Notes: generated by a model from the letters alone, not told the origin. DNA of 7,707 nt from an uncultured Planctomycetaceae bacterium (GCA_945957305.1 CAMFLN010000118.1:1-7707), one strand, 5' to 3'; positions 1-6,300 are shown, numbered from the stretch's first letter. Numbers and translations are program-made.

Positions 1-1250
1 ATCCAAAGCTGCTGGTCGGCGCCACCGAGGCGGACGAAAAGGCGGCGCTAACGGTCAAGAAGACTTTCGAAACGGACATGCAGCAATTCGCGGCGACTTT
101 GCCGCCAGACAAGCAGCATTACCGCGATGCGCTGGAATCGTTGTGGAACACGAACCAGGAACTGTTCGCCTCCAGCACCGACCTGCAGAACAAATTCAAG
201 CAGCTGCAAGATCAGCTGACGCGCCGCGACGAAGAACGTGACAAGCAGATCAAGGAATTCCGCGACAAGTTCGAAGAGAAAGACAAGGAAAGCCTGGCGC
301 AGCGCGAGCAGTTCGAATCGGATCGGCAGAAGGTCAACGCCACCAGCGAAGATCTGAATTCGCGCTTGGCGCAAAAAGACAACGAAAAGAACCAGGTGGC
401 CGATGCGGCCGCCAAGCAGGAGCAAACCCTCAAGGGCGAGATCAAGACGCTGGCGACAGACGTCACGATTAAAAACGATAAGCTAAAAAAACTGCAGACT
501 TCGCAATTTGAAGTCGCGCAGGGCGAGGTCGTGATGGTCCACGCCCATCGCAAGGGAACCGTCTATCTGAACCTGGGAAGCGCCGATCAGTTGCAACCGC
601 TGGTGACGTTCAGCGTCCATGACGCGAACGCGAACACGGCGCAGGGGGATGGCCTGAAAGCGCGCATCGAAGTCACCCAGATCCTGGGAGACCACTTGTC
701 GATGGCCCGCGTATTGACAGAGGACCTCTCGAACCCCATCGGCAACGGTGACAAGGTCTTCACGCCGCTGTGGCACCCTGGCCAGCGTACCCGGTTTGCG
801 ATCCTGGGAACGATCGATCTCGACGGCGATGGCGAAGATGACCGCGAAGTGGTCAAGGACCTGATCACCTCGGTCGGCGGCATCATTGATGCCGAGATGG
901 ATTCGCAAGGCAAGATCACCGGCAACATCGACCTCAACACGCGGTATCTGCTCGAAGGCAAGGTACCGCAAGACCGTAACGCGGCCGATGGCGCCGCGGC
1001 GATGATCAGCAAGGCCGAGTTGGCCGGCGTGGAACGCATGCCGCTGACGAAGTTCATCGAGCAGTCAGGCTGGAAGGATCCGCGGCAAGTCGTCAAGTTC
1101 GGCCGCAACGGCACGCGCGAGCGAATTCCGATGGAGGGCAAGGATGGCAAAACGCGAACCGCACGCCCCTCAAGCGAAGCGGACTTCAGCAAACGTCGCC
1201 CTTGGCGCCCGCCCGCAGCAACGGCAGTCGAAGACGTCGACAAGAAGTAG
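1..1250 (+). CDS. Coiled-coil protein with C-terminal beta-rich region, 5' partial
   Basis: The frame is open from base 3 to the TAG at 1248-1250, giving 415 visible residues. The ATG at 78 is probably internal because no stop separates it from the left edge, so the true start lies outside. Visible residues about 40-170 are a charged, Lys/Glu/Gln-rich coiled coil. From about residue 173 (VVMVHAHRKGTVYLNLGSAD) a hydrophobic, beta-rich stretch runs to about 260. It is followed by an acidic DLDGDGEDD loop near 273-280 that resembles a calcium-binding loop, then a compact segment ending LNTRYLLEG. The last 80 or so residues are basic, Arg/Pro-rich and probably disordered. Similar 'coiled coil plus small beta domain' proteins are familiar to me as hypothetical proteins in planctomycetes, but I know no function. 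Whether it is exported cannot be judged because the N-terminus is missing. Minus-strand frames over it are antisense shadows. Confidence 0.85.
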   Translation, partial: PKLLVGATEADEKAALTVKKTFETDMQQFAATLPPDKQHYRDALESLWNTNQELFASSTDLQNKFKQLQDQLTRRDEERDKQIKEFRDKFEEKDKESLAQREQFESDRQKVNATSEDLNSRLAQKDNEKNQVADAAAKQEQTLKGEIKTLATDVTIKNDKLKKLQTSQFEVAQGEVVMVHAHRKGTVYLNLGSADQLQPLVTFSVHDANANTAQGDGLKARIEVTQILGDHLSMARVLTEDLSNPIGNGDKVFTPLWHPGQRTRFAILGTIDLDGDGEDDREVVKDLITSVGGIIDAEMDSQGKITGNIDLNTRYLLEGKVPQDRNAADGAAAMISKAELAGVERMPLTKFIEQSGWKDPRQVVKFGRNGTRERIPMEGKDGKTRTARPSSEADFSKRRPWRPPAATAVEDVDKK

Positions 1251-1379
1251 AGGGCCGATCTGCGTACATGCAGATAGACACTTCGATCCTCTAGCTCGCC
1301 GTCCGCAGGTCGCGTTGACGCGTCACGAGCGTTAGCCCCTTACCGGGACGCCCCTTGGTCGGGGTCGGGCTGAGCGCGC

Positions 1380-1423
1380 AAAAAAAGGTCATGGTAATTC
1401 GGTCCGTCGACTTACCATGACCT
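1380..1423 (-). terminator. Rho-independent terminator, minus strand
   Basis: A perfect 12-bp stem is formed by AGGTCATGGTAA (1386-1397) and TTACCATGACCT (1412-1423) with a 14-nt loop. On the plus strand seven A bases (1380-1386) precede it, so on the minus strand the stem is followed by seven T. The plus strand has no T-run after the stem. It lies downstream of another minus-strand terminator, so it may end a separate short transcript. Confidence 0.75.
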
Positions 1424-1463
1424 CTATCCTGAAACGGGGCATTCCTAGGCGTGCCCCGCCCTC
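1380..1463 (-). ncRNA. Candidate small RNA (speculative)
   Basis: Between the two leftward terminators there is no protein gene, yet the left terminator is very well formed. Reading the minus strand, a TACAAT -10-like box (plus positions 1470-1475) would start an RNA near 1463. That RNA would carry a G-rich 5' end, a hairpin with a 7-bp stem (1435-1458), and a 12-bp terminator hairpin with a seven-U tail, about 84 nt in all. This is the usual plan of a bacterial small RNA. The -35 box is poor. The alternative is that the left terminator simply backs up the right one. The boundaries are inference. Confidence 0.3.
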
Positions 1464-1595
1464 CCGGCAATTGTATTAGTAGTATCGGCGCGAGCGAACG
1501 AGAGTCTAAAGCCGATCCGAGCTCCCCTGTCGAGGCTGACAGAAATGACGTGCCGGCAAAGTTGCGCGAACGCTCCCGTTGCGCCGACTAGGAAA

Positions 1596-1627
1596 GAAAA
1601 ACGGGCGCGCCGGTCAAGGCACGCCCG
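1596..1627 (-). terminator. Rho-independent terminator of the secreted Gly/Tyr-rich protein gene
   Basis: On the minus strand, CGGGCGTGCC pairs with GGCGCGCCCG across a 6-nt loop. The stem is 10 bp with one G-U pair, at plus positions 1602-1627. It is followed directly by TTTTTC (plus A-run 1597-1601). It lies about 155 nt beyond the stop codon at 1781-1783 and in the right orientation to end that gene's transcript. Confidence 0.8.
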
Positions 1628-1780
1628 CTAATGCCGGTCCTCGTTCCCCACCGCCATCACGAGTTCCGATGGCTATATCGGTGAACGAAAATCGGCGACC
1701 GAAGGTGTATGACACTCCACGCCGTAGCGCGGCATATCGGCAACAGCTCTCCGCCTATTCGGTGGCAGGCGCTGGTAGAT

Positions 1781-2509
1781 CTAAAAGCTGTCGAGGCGTG
1801 GGCCGGGGGATGTCTCGGCCGGGGTGCTACTCTCTGTTTCACCCGCCTGCGGCACGGCCACTTCCTCTTGGGGCAGCTCAATACGTTCGGCATTCGTTGC
1901 GTCCGGCGTATCTGCGCCGAAGCCGACCGCATCGCCGTTCATTGGGTCCAGGTCGTCAGCGAATTCACCGTCGAGGAAGGCCGCGGTCCCCATCATGGCG
2001 CCGTAGGCACACGGGGCCGCCAGCGGTGCGCACCACCACCCGCAAGCCAACGCGCGGTTTAAGCGCCGCACGTATTTTCGGTACTGATGCGGCGTCAAGC
2101 AGTAAGTCGCCGGACCGTAACCAACGGCAGCCCCAGGAGCCGATGCATCCAAGCCCGTGGCTTGCGCCGCGGCATACGGATTGTAGGCCGTCATGCCATA
2201 CATCGGGCCCAAGCCGGGCGCGGCAAAACCTTCGTAAGGGCCGGGCAAGTAGCCGTAGTATCCGTAGTACGGGTAGCCGCCGTAGCTGTAGCCGCCAAAG
2301 CCAAACCCGACAGGATTGAAGCTATTCGGACCTGCTACGGCGGGTGGGCAGTATCCGGCCGCTACGTAGGCCGGCGGCACAGCCACGACCACCGCGCGAT
2401 GTCGTCCGTGAAACGCCTGCGCTTGCGTCGCCAGGCCAGCGGCGATCGAGATTCCCAACACGGCGAAGCTCGATACTGTCGCGCCGCGCATTGCCCAAAG
2501 CCGTACCAT
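1781..2509 (-). CDS. Secreted Gly/Tyr-rich protein, function unknown
   Basis: This encodes 242 residues. I chose the ATG at 2507-2509 because a perfect AGGAGG (plus 2516-2521) sits 6 nt upstream and the protein then begins with a normal signal peptide: MVRLWAMR, a hydrophobic core at 12-27, and an AQA cleavage site after residue 32. An in-frame ATG at 2558-2560 would add 17 residues but has no such support. The mature protein has a Gly/Tyr/Phe-rich tract at about 68-92 (GFGFGGYSYGGYPYYGYYGY), five cysteines (54, 136, 155, 159, 166), a basic helix-like patch around 140-151 (HQYRKYVRRLNR), and an acidic, Pro/Thr/Ser-rich tail from about 175. Gly/Tyr tracts of this sort occur in small envelope or surface-structure proteins; no named family is recognised. 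It is a single-gene unit with its own terminator. The plus-strand frame over it is Arg-rich and unlikely to be real. Confidence 0.82.
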   Translation of the reverse strand: MVRLWAMRGATVSSFAVLGISIAAGLATQAQAFHGRHRAVVVAVPPAYVAAGYCPPAVAGPNSFNPVGFGFGGYSYGGYPYYGYYGYLPGPYEGFAAPGLGPMYGMTAYNPYAAAQATGLDASAPGAAVGYGPATYCLTPHQYRKYVRRLNRALACGWWCAPLAAPCAYGAMMGTAAFLDGEFADDLDPMNGDAVGFGADTPDATNAERIELPQEEVAVPQAGETESSTPAETSPGPRLDSF

Positions 2510-2515
2510 GGCGAG

Positions 2516-2521
2516 CCTCCT
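2516..2521 (-). promoter_or_regulatory. Shine-Dalgarno sequence that fixes the start at 2509
   Basis: On the minus strand, AGGAGG is followed by six bases and then ATG. This decides the start codon of the secreted Gly/Tyr-rich protein in favour of 2509 rather than the upstream in-frame ATG at 2560. Confidence 0.85.
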
Positions 2522-2553
2522 GTCCTTGCACATCCCGAATTCGAAGCCATCTC

Positions 2554-2646
2554 GACGCATGCGGTCCGCCGGCCAGGTAGGGAAAACGTTCTTCCCGTCT
2601 TCGCGGGTTGAGTACCGCGGTCAGCCGAGGGCGGACGGCATGCGTC
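2554..2646. repeat. Imperfect 17-bp inverted repeat enclosing 59 nt
   Basis: The left arm GACGCATGCGGTCCGCC (2554-2570) and right arm GGCGGACGGCATGCGTC (2630-2646) pair at 16 of 17 positions; the mismatch is 2563/2637. Inside are shorter hairpins, for example GGGAA (2580-2584) with TTCCC (2592-2596). It lies just upstream of the Shine-Dalgarno of the minus-strand secreted-protein gene, so it could fold as a branched structure in that gene's leader. It could also be a small repeated or mobile element. The pairing is seen directly; the role is unknown. Confidence 0.7.
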
Positions 2647-2751
2647 TCGCTAGAAACATGCCTCGCGATTTTCGGTAGAGCAAACGCAACCGTTGCATTT
2701 TCGCCAACCGGCTTTGTTTCACTTTTTGCACTGCGAGGCGCGCTATCACGT

Positions 2752-2778
2752 TTGGCAGTAGGAGGTTGCTGTTAGAAT
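2752..2778 (+). promoter_or_regulatory. Promoter candidate for the membrane-protein gene
   Basis: TTGGCA (2752-2757) and an extended -10 box TGTTAGAAT (2770-2778, TG-N-TAGAAT) are spaced by 15 nt, slightly short of the 16-18 typical for sigma-70 promoters. Transcription would start near 2785, leaving a leader of roughly 87 nt before the ATG at 2872. Confidence 0.4.
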
Positions 2779-2785
2779 GGGAGGC

Positions 2786-2835
2786 TGCAAAACGATGTTG
2801 TCTTTTTGCAACACGTAGGCGCAATGTGACGCCTA
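2786..2835 (+). promoter_or_regulatory. Two hairpins in the leader of the membrane-protein gene
   Basis: TGCAAAA (2786-2792) pairs with TTTTGCA (2804-2810), and TAGGCG (2816-2821) pairs with CGCCTA (2830-2835). Both lie between the predicted transcription start and the gene. The stems are short (7 and 6 bp). The first resembles a weak terminator but has no T-run after it. No known riboswitch is recognised. Confidence 0.35.
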
Positions 2836-2871
2836 TGCCAATTACGACCAGCGCCGCGGACCACTGCCGCC

Positions 2872-3777
2872 ATGTCGCACGCGACCTCAGAGATGCTCTT
2901 CGCTAGCGCTGCCGTGGCGGTTCCGGCCTGGGCGGTCGCTGCAGTCCTAACGATCGCGCTGCGGCGGCTGGGGGGGACGACGCTCGTCGCTCCGGTCTTC
3001 TGGGGTTGGGTGGCGGTGGGGACCGTGGCCGGCGTAGAGCTGATTGCCGCAGCCGGTTTTGGCGGCGCTGCGCCGCGCTGGTTGGGAGTGGCGCGGTACA
3101 TCGCCGCGATGGCAACCTTCTGTCCCTTGATCGCGGTGCTCGGCGCGAAGCGTCCGCAGGATCGAGCCTGGCAGTTGATCGTCGTCGCGCTGTGGTTTGT
3201 GCTGTCTTTGCCCGCGCTGCAGGACATGATCTACCACTACGGCCGGCCGGTCTCGATTGATCCGGCGTGGCGCTGGTTCCTGCTCATTCTCATTGCCGCG
3301 GGACTCGTGAACTATCTGCCGACGCGCTACTGGCCCTCGAGCGCGCTGTTGGGCGCGGGGCAAATCCTGCTCTTGATCGATTACCTGCCTTTCGACCTGC
3401 AGTGGCCCCTGGGCGACGGCGCGCGCGTGCCAGTAGCACTGTCATTTTTTGCCGTGGGAAGCTTATTGCCGGCCCTCGGTTGGCCCCGCGCGTCGCTCAC
3501 CCCCAGGGCGGCGGAACACTCGCCCGCCGCCGAAAAATTGTGGCGCGACTTTCGCGATGCCTATGGAATGCTCTGGGCCGTGCGCATCGGCGAGCGGGCC
3601 GGCGCCGCACCGCATGTCGCGAGCAATTCGCTAACCGCGAGCAAGAGAGAGAATCAGGCCTCCGGCACGGCCCAGGCATCGCCGGAAAGCGATGTCCAGC
3701 AGCTCGAACGCACTTTGATTGCGCATTTACAACGATTTGTTTCGCGCGCTTGGATCGACGAGCGTTTGAGACATTAG
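2872..3777 (+). CDS. Polytopic membrane protein with cytosolic C-terminal tail, planctomycete type
   Basis: This encodes 301 residues. The only reasonable start is the ATG at 2872: an in-frame TGA lies at 2827-2829 and no other start codon follows it. There is no clear Shine-Dalgarno. About seven hydrophobic segments can be seen, near residues 9-30, 38-61, 73-91, 100-117, 132-149, 156-173 and 186-204. The charged loop LGAKRPQDRAWQ (90-101) after segment three and the motif WRDFRDAYGMLWAVRIGER (224-242) after the last segment look like family hallmarks. I associate both with uncharacterised planctomycete membrane proteins, from memory only. The tail from about 205 is soluble, with a low-complexity Ala/Ser/Glu linker near 243-275 and a final amphipathic stretch (LERTLIAHLQRFVSRAWIDERL). 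No catalytic or transport motif is recognised, so no function is assigned. It ends 114 nt before the DUF1501 gene on the same strand; co-transcription is possible but not shown. Confidence 0.85.
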   Translation: MSHATSEMLFASAAVAVPAWAVAAVLTIALRRLGGTTLVAPVFWGWVAVGTVAGVELIAAAGFGGAAPRWLGVARYIAAMATFCPLIAVLGAKRPQDRAWQLIVVALWFVLSLPALQDMIYHYGRPVSIDPAWRWFLLILIAAGLVNYLPTRYWPSSALLGAGQILLLIDYLPFDLQWPLGDGARVPVALSFFAVGSLLPALGWPRASLTPRAAEHSPAAEKLWRDFRDAYGMLWAVRIGERAGAAPHVASNSLTASKRENQASGTAQASPESDVQQLERTLIAHLQRFVSRAWIDERLRH

Positions 3778-3891
3778 ATGACTTCTAGGTTCCTTGGGGG
3801 GGCTAATTACTGGTATTTGCCCGTTTCGCGGTTAGTTTAATAGCAATCCAGACGTACAACCGCCCCCGGCGCATGGCGCCCGGAAACCATA

Positions 3892-5295
3892 ATGCCGGCA
3901 CGGCAATCACTCTCTGCCGACGCGGTCGATCGACGCGGCTTCCTGCGCCTTGGCGGCGGTTTGGCGCTGGCCAGTGGATTCGCGCCTGTCCGGGCGTTAG
4001 CGGCCGGTGATACGTTGCGTACGGGGCGTGCCAGGTCGTGCATTTTCGTGTATCTCTTGGGCGGGCCGCCCCACATGGACATGTGGGATCTCAAGCCCAC
4101 GGCCCCGGCCGAGATTCGCGGACCCTTTCGGCCGATCGCCACGGCCACGCCGGGCTTAGAGATCTGCGAACATCTGCCCCGACTGGCGAAGCTCTCTGCC
4201 AGCTACGCGCTAGTGCGCTCGGTGAGCCATCCGAATCACAATCACACGCCGATGATCTACTACACGCTCACCGGGCGTCCTGTGGATCGGCCGGAGATGG
4301 ACAACGACGTGCGGCCTCCGCAGCGCGACGACTTTCCGCATATCGGCGCGAGCATCGCGGCCTGCACACAGAAAGCAGCGCAACGGCCCCGCACCGCAAA
4401 CTTGCCGGGCTTCGTCGCGATTCCGCAACTTGCAGTGCGCAGCAGCACCAGCGGCGAATTCAAACGCGCGCGATCGGCCTTGCGTGGTGGCGCCGCGGGT
4501 TTTCTGGGCCCGCTGTACGACCCCCTGTGTGTCGACGGAGACCCAGGCGCGGACGATGCAGTTCCCGCGCTGGTGCGCCCGGTGGAGGTCGCGGCCGAGC
4601 GACACGAGCGACGCCGACAATTATTGTCGCTGGTCGAATCATCGCGGCCGATTGTGGCCGGCGCCGAACGGTACCGCGAATTGCGCGATCAAGCCGTGGT
4701 GTTGGCCGGCGCCAGCGGTGGTGCGGCCAGCGCCTTCTCACTCGCGGGCGAAACGCAACCTGTCCGCGAGGCATACGGCGATCATCGTTTCGGCCGGGCG
4801 ATGCTCATGGCCCGGCGCCTGGCCGAAGCGGGTGTGCCGATGACGACGATCCATTTCAACGAAATGACCGTCTGCGATGGTTGGGACACGCATTCCAAGA
4901 ATTTCGAAGCGCTGCAAAGCGAACTGCTGCCGATGTTGGATCAAAGCTTGTCAGCTCTGCTGACGGACCTGCAGGCGCGCGGCACGCTGGGCGAGACACT
5001 CGTCGTGGTGATGGGAGAATTTGGCCGCACGCCGAAGATCAATGCCGCGGCTGGCCGCGACCATTGGGGCTCGTGCCAATCGGTGCTGCTCGCCGGCGGC
5101 GGAATTCAGGGGGGGCAAGTTATTGGCGCCTCGGACAAGATTGGCGCCTATCCCACGACTACGCCCATCGATCCAGTCGACATCCATGCCACGATGTTCC
5201 ACTCCCTGGGCATCAACCCGCGAACGATCGTGCACGATCAGCTTTCGCGTCCCTTCACACTGTGTTCCGGCGAGGTGATCGCTGACCTGCTGTGA
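3892..5295 (+). CDS. DUF1501 family protein with Tat signal
   Basis: This encodes 467 residues, a normal length for DUF1501 proteins, which are related to the alkaline phosphatase/sulfatase superfamily and very abundant in planctomycetes. A twin-arginine signal (DRRGFLRLGGG, residues 13-23) is followed by a hydrophobic stretch and probable cleavage after ALA at 35-37, so the protein is exported folded. Family landmarks appear in order: LLGGPPHMDMWDLKP (55-69), SHPNHNHTPMIYYTLTG (from about 112), RRLAEAGVPMTTIHF (near 307), WDTH (331-334), GEFGRTP (375-381) and GRDHWG (388-393). The Asp/His-rich positions are plausible metal ligands. The reaction is not known. DUF1501 genes usually sit beside DUF1549/DUF1553 genes with cytochrome domains; none is present here. 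The ATG at 3892 has only a weak ribosome site, with a GGCGC-ATG-GCGCC hairpin just upstream (3868-3880). The TGA is at 5293-5295, before a palindromic repeat. Confidence 0.95.
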   Translation: MPARQSLSADAVDRRGFLRLGGGLALASGFAPVRALAAGDTLRTGRARSCIFVYLLGGPPHMDMWDLKPTAPAEIRGPFRPIATATPGLEICEHLPRLAKLSASYALVRSVSHPNHNHTPMIYYTLTGRPVDRPEMDNDVRPPQRDDFPHIGASIAACTQKAAQRPRTANLPGFVAIPQLAVRSSTSGEFKRARSALRGGAAGFLGPLYDPLCVDGDPGADDAVPALVRPVEVAAERHERRRQLLSLVESSRPIVAGAERYRELRDQAVVLAGASGGAASAFSLAGETQPVREAYGDHRFGRAMLMARRLAEAGVPMTTIHFNEMTVCDGWDTHSKNFEALQSELLPMLDQSLSALLTDLQARGTLGETLVVVMGEFGRTPKINAAAGRDHWGSCQSVLLAGGGIQGGQVIGASDKIGAYPTTTPIDPVDIHATMFHSLGINPRTIVHDQLSRPFTLCSGEVIADLL

Positions 5296-5308
5296 GTGAG
5301 AAGAGGAT

Positions 5309-5408
5309 TAATTACGAAAACTCGAAAGCACGAAAATCCTTGAACGCGAACCTCGTCCTGTCTTGCACCGCTGCCTTTTTCGCGTTTTCGTGCTTTCGTG
5401 ATCCAATT
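5309..5408. repeat. Palindromic intergenic element of the CGAAAGCACGAAAA type
   Basis: A perfect 14-bp inverted repeat, CGAAAGCACGAAAA (5323-5336) with TTTTCGTGCTTTCG (5385-5398), is the core. Outer AATT boxes (5310-5313 and 5405-5408) and an inner pair CGCGAA (5345-5350) / TTCGCG (5379-5384) extend it with bulges. Translated in one minus frame it reads HESTKTRK...FVLSSFRN and in one plus frame ENSKARKS...FAFSCFRD. These are spurious peptides that I know to recur in planctomycete and related genomes because this element is scattered between genes. It sits between the convergent DUF1501 and PEP-CTERM genes and could fold in either transcript. Exact ends are estimated. Confidence 0.7.
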
Positions 5409-5440
5409 CTTTCTTCCGCATCAAACATGAGCGATGCGCA

Positions 5441-5472
5441 TAAAACAAGCCGCTTGCCCACAAGCGGCTTGT
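5441..5472 (-). terminator. Rho-independent terminator of the PEP-CTERM gene
   Basis: A perfect 12-bp stem, ACAAGCCGCTTG (5445-5456) with CAAGCGGCTTGT (5461-5472), closes a 4-nt loop. On the minus strand it is followed by TTTTA. It lies about 55 nt past the stop codon of the minus-strand PEP-CTERM gene. No T-run follows on the plus strand. Confidence 0.8.
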
Positions 5473-5527
5473 CAGGTTCCGAACGGCGGGAAGCTGCCGG
5501 TCCGGCCCGGAGGTTTCTCGTTGTGTT

Positions 5528-6250
5528 CTAACGTCGCTGCGTGCACGCAGAAAGGTTGCGACGTGCGAGCGCAATTGCTGCGGCACCCAAGACGAACAGT
5601 GCGGCCGAAGCAGGCTCAGGAACCGGCACGGGAATTGGCTGCGCACCGCCCGGAGCGAGTGTCGCCCACGGAGACGGGGGAATCGAGTCTTGCGCCACGG
5701 CGTTGCCATAGGTCGGCGGCTGCGTCGACAGGAAGTACAACGTTTCGGTTTGTTTCCCGTTCACCAACGGGTCGAAGGTCCACGTCACGTTGTGATCCGG
5801 CACGTCGATCGACGAGGTGCCGTTGACCAGGGCCTGCAGGGGGAACGGGTCCGCTTCGGTCGCCAGGATCGGAAAATTCCCCACGTTGTGACCGGGGTGA
5901 AAGGCAGTATTCAAATCAAGGTCGTCGCCCGCCAAGATGCCCGCCAGTACGACGCTGCCGATGGCGTTCACCGGGATCGTGACGCTATAGGCATCGAGGC
6001 TCGCGCCGGCGTGGTTTTCGATTTGATACAGATAGGCGTACAAGCCCTGAGGAAACGCCGTTCCCGTGGTCGGGATGACTTCCCAGTCGACGTTGATGGC
6101 GCTACCGGCGCCGAAAATGAAACTCGTCAGCAGCGATTCGCCAGCCGACGGCACCGGGCTGGGAGACACGGGAATAGGCCCGGCCTGCGCATGCCCGATC
6201 GAAAGTGCCATGATCAGGCACAAGAGAGTTGCCCCACGGATCGCGGTCAT
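5528..6250 (-). CDS. PEP-CTERM sorting domain protein
   Basis: This encodes 240 residues. The ATG at 6248-6250 is preceded by AAGGAG (plus 6257-6262) at a 6-nt spacing. Residues 1-23 are a signal peptide with an AQA cleavage site. The middle is beta-rich, with few charged residues and no cysteines, and resembles a surface beta-sandwich, but no named fold is recognised. The C-terminus carries the tripartite sorting signal: VPEP (210-213), a hydrophobic helix (214-229) and Arg-Arg (230-231), followed by a slightly long tail, NLSACTQRR. In known systems such a tail is cut and processed by an exosortase as the protein is moved to the outer surface, often alongside exopolysaccharide production; no exosortase is in this window. 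A terminator follows, so it is a single-gene unit. Confidence 0.93.
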   Translation of the reverse strand: MTAIRGATLLCLIMALSIGHAQAGPIPVSPSPVPSAGESLLTSFIFGAGSAINVDWEVIPTTGTAFPQGLYAYLYQIENHAGASLDAYSVTIPVNAIGSVVLAGILAGDDLDLNTAFHPGHNVGNFPILATEADPFPLQALVNGTSSIDVPDHNVTWTFDPLVNGKQTETLYFLSTQPPTYGNAVAQDSIPPSPWATLAPGGAQPIPVPVPEPASAALFVLGAAAIALARRNLSACTQRR

Positions 6251-6300
6251 TTGCTGCTCCTTCAGTGAATCCGTTCGCGTCGTAGCGAGCGGGTTAGCCC

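Larger units (their letters stand above)
1251..1780. other. Convergent intergenic region with two minus-strand terminators
   Basis: These 530 bases lie between the plus-strand coiled-coil gene and the minus-strand secreted-protein gene. I see no protein gene with a start signal. The region holds intrinsic terminators reading leftward at 1380-1423 and 1596-1627, a further hairpin (CGGGGCA at 1435-1441 pairing with TGCCCCG at 1452-1458) and weak hairpins at 1258-1275 and 1351-1364. No hairpin followed by a T-run on the plus strand was found, so the end of the coiled-coil gene's transcript is not marked by a canonical signal. Confidence 0.6.
2510..2871. other. Divergent control region
   Basis: These 362 bases separate the minus-strand secreted-protein gene from the plus-strand membrane-protein gene. 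They contain a 17-bp inverted repeat (2554-2646) in the minus-strand leader, a small palindrome GCAAC-C-GTTGC (2686-2696), three copies of the heptamer TTTTGCA in either orientation (2724-2730, 2786-2792, 2804-2810), a plus-strand promoter candidate (2752-2778) and two leader hairpins. The stretch from about 2650 to 2810 is richer in A and T than the genes on either side, as expected of a promoter region. No protein gene is supported here. Confidence 0.65.

Noticed and set aside
1579..2319. Long plus-strand open frame of 246 codons opposite the secreted-protein gene
   Set aside because: Arg/Pro/Ser-rich product with no start signal. The opposite strand has a signal peptide, perfect Shine-Dalgarno and terminator, so this frame is an antisense shadow.
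2510..2560. Upstream ATG at 2560 as the start of the secreted protein
   Set aside because: It would place 17 charged residues before the signal peptide and has no ribosome site; the AGGAGG points to the ATG at 2509.
4038..5285. 415-codon open frame overlapping the DUF1501 gene in another plus frame
   Set aside because: Arg-rich product with no domain, fully inside a confidently identified DUF1501 gene; a composition effect of high GC.
5292..5709. Open frames on both strands across the palindromic element (ENSKARKS... and HESTKTRK... peptides)
   Set aside because: They are translations of a dispersed palindromic repeat, lack start signals, and the minus frame runs into the PEP-CTERM gene in another frame.
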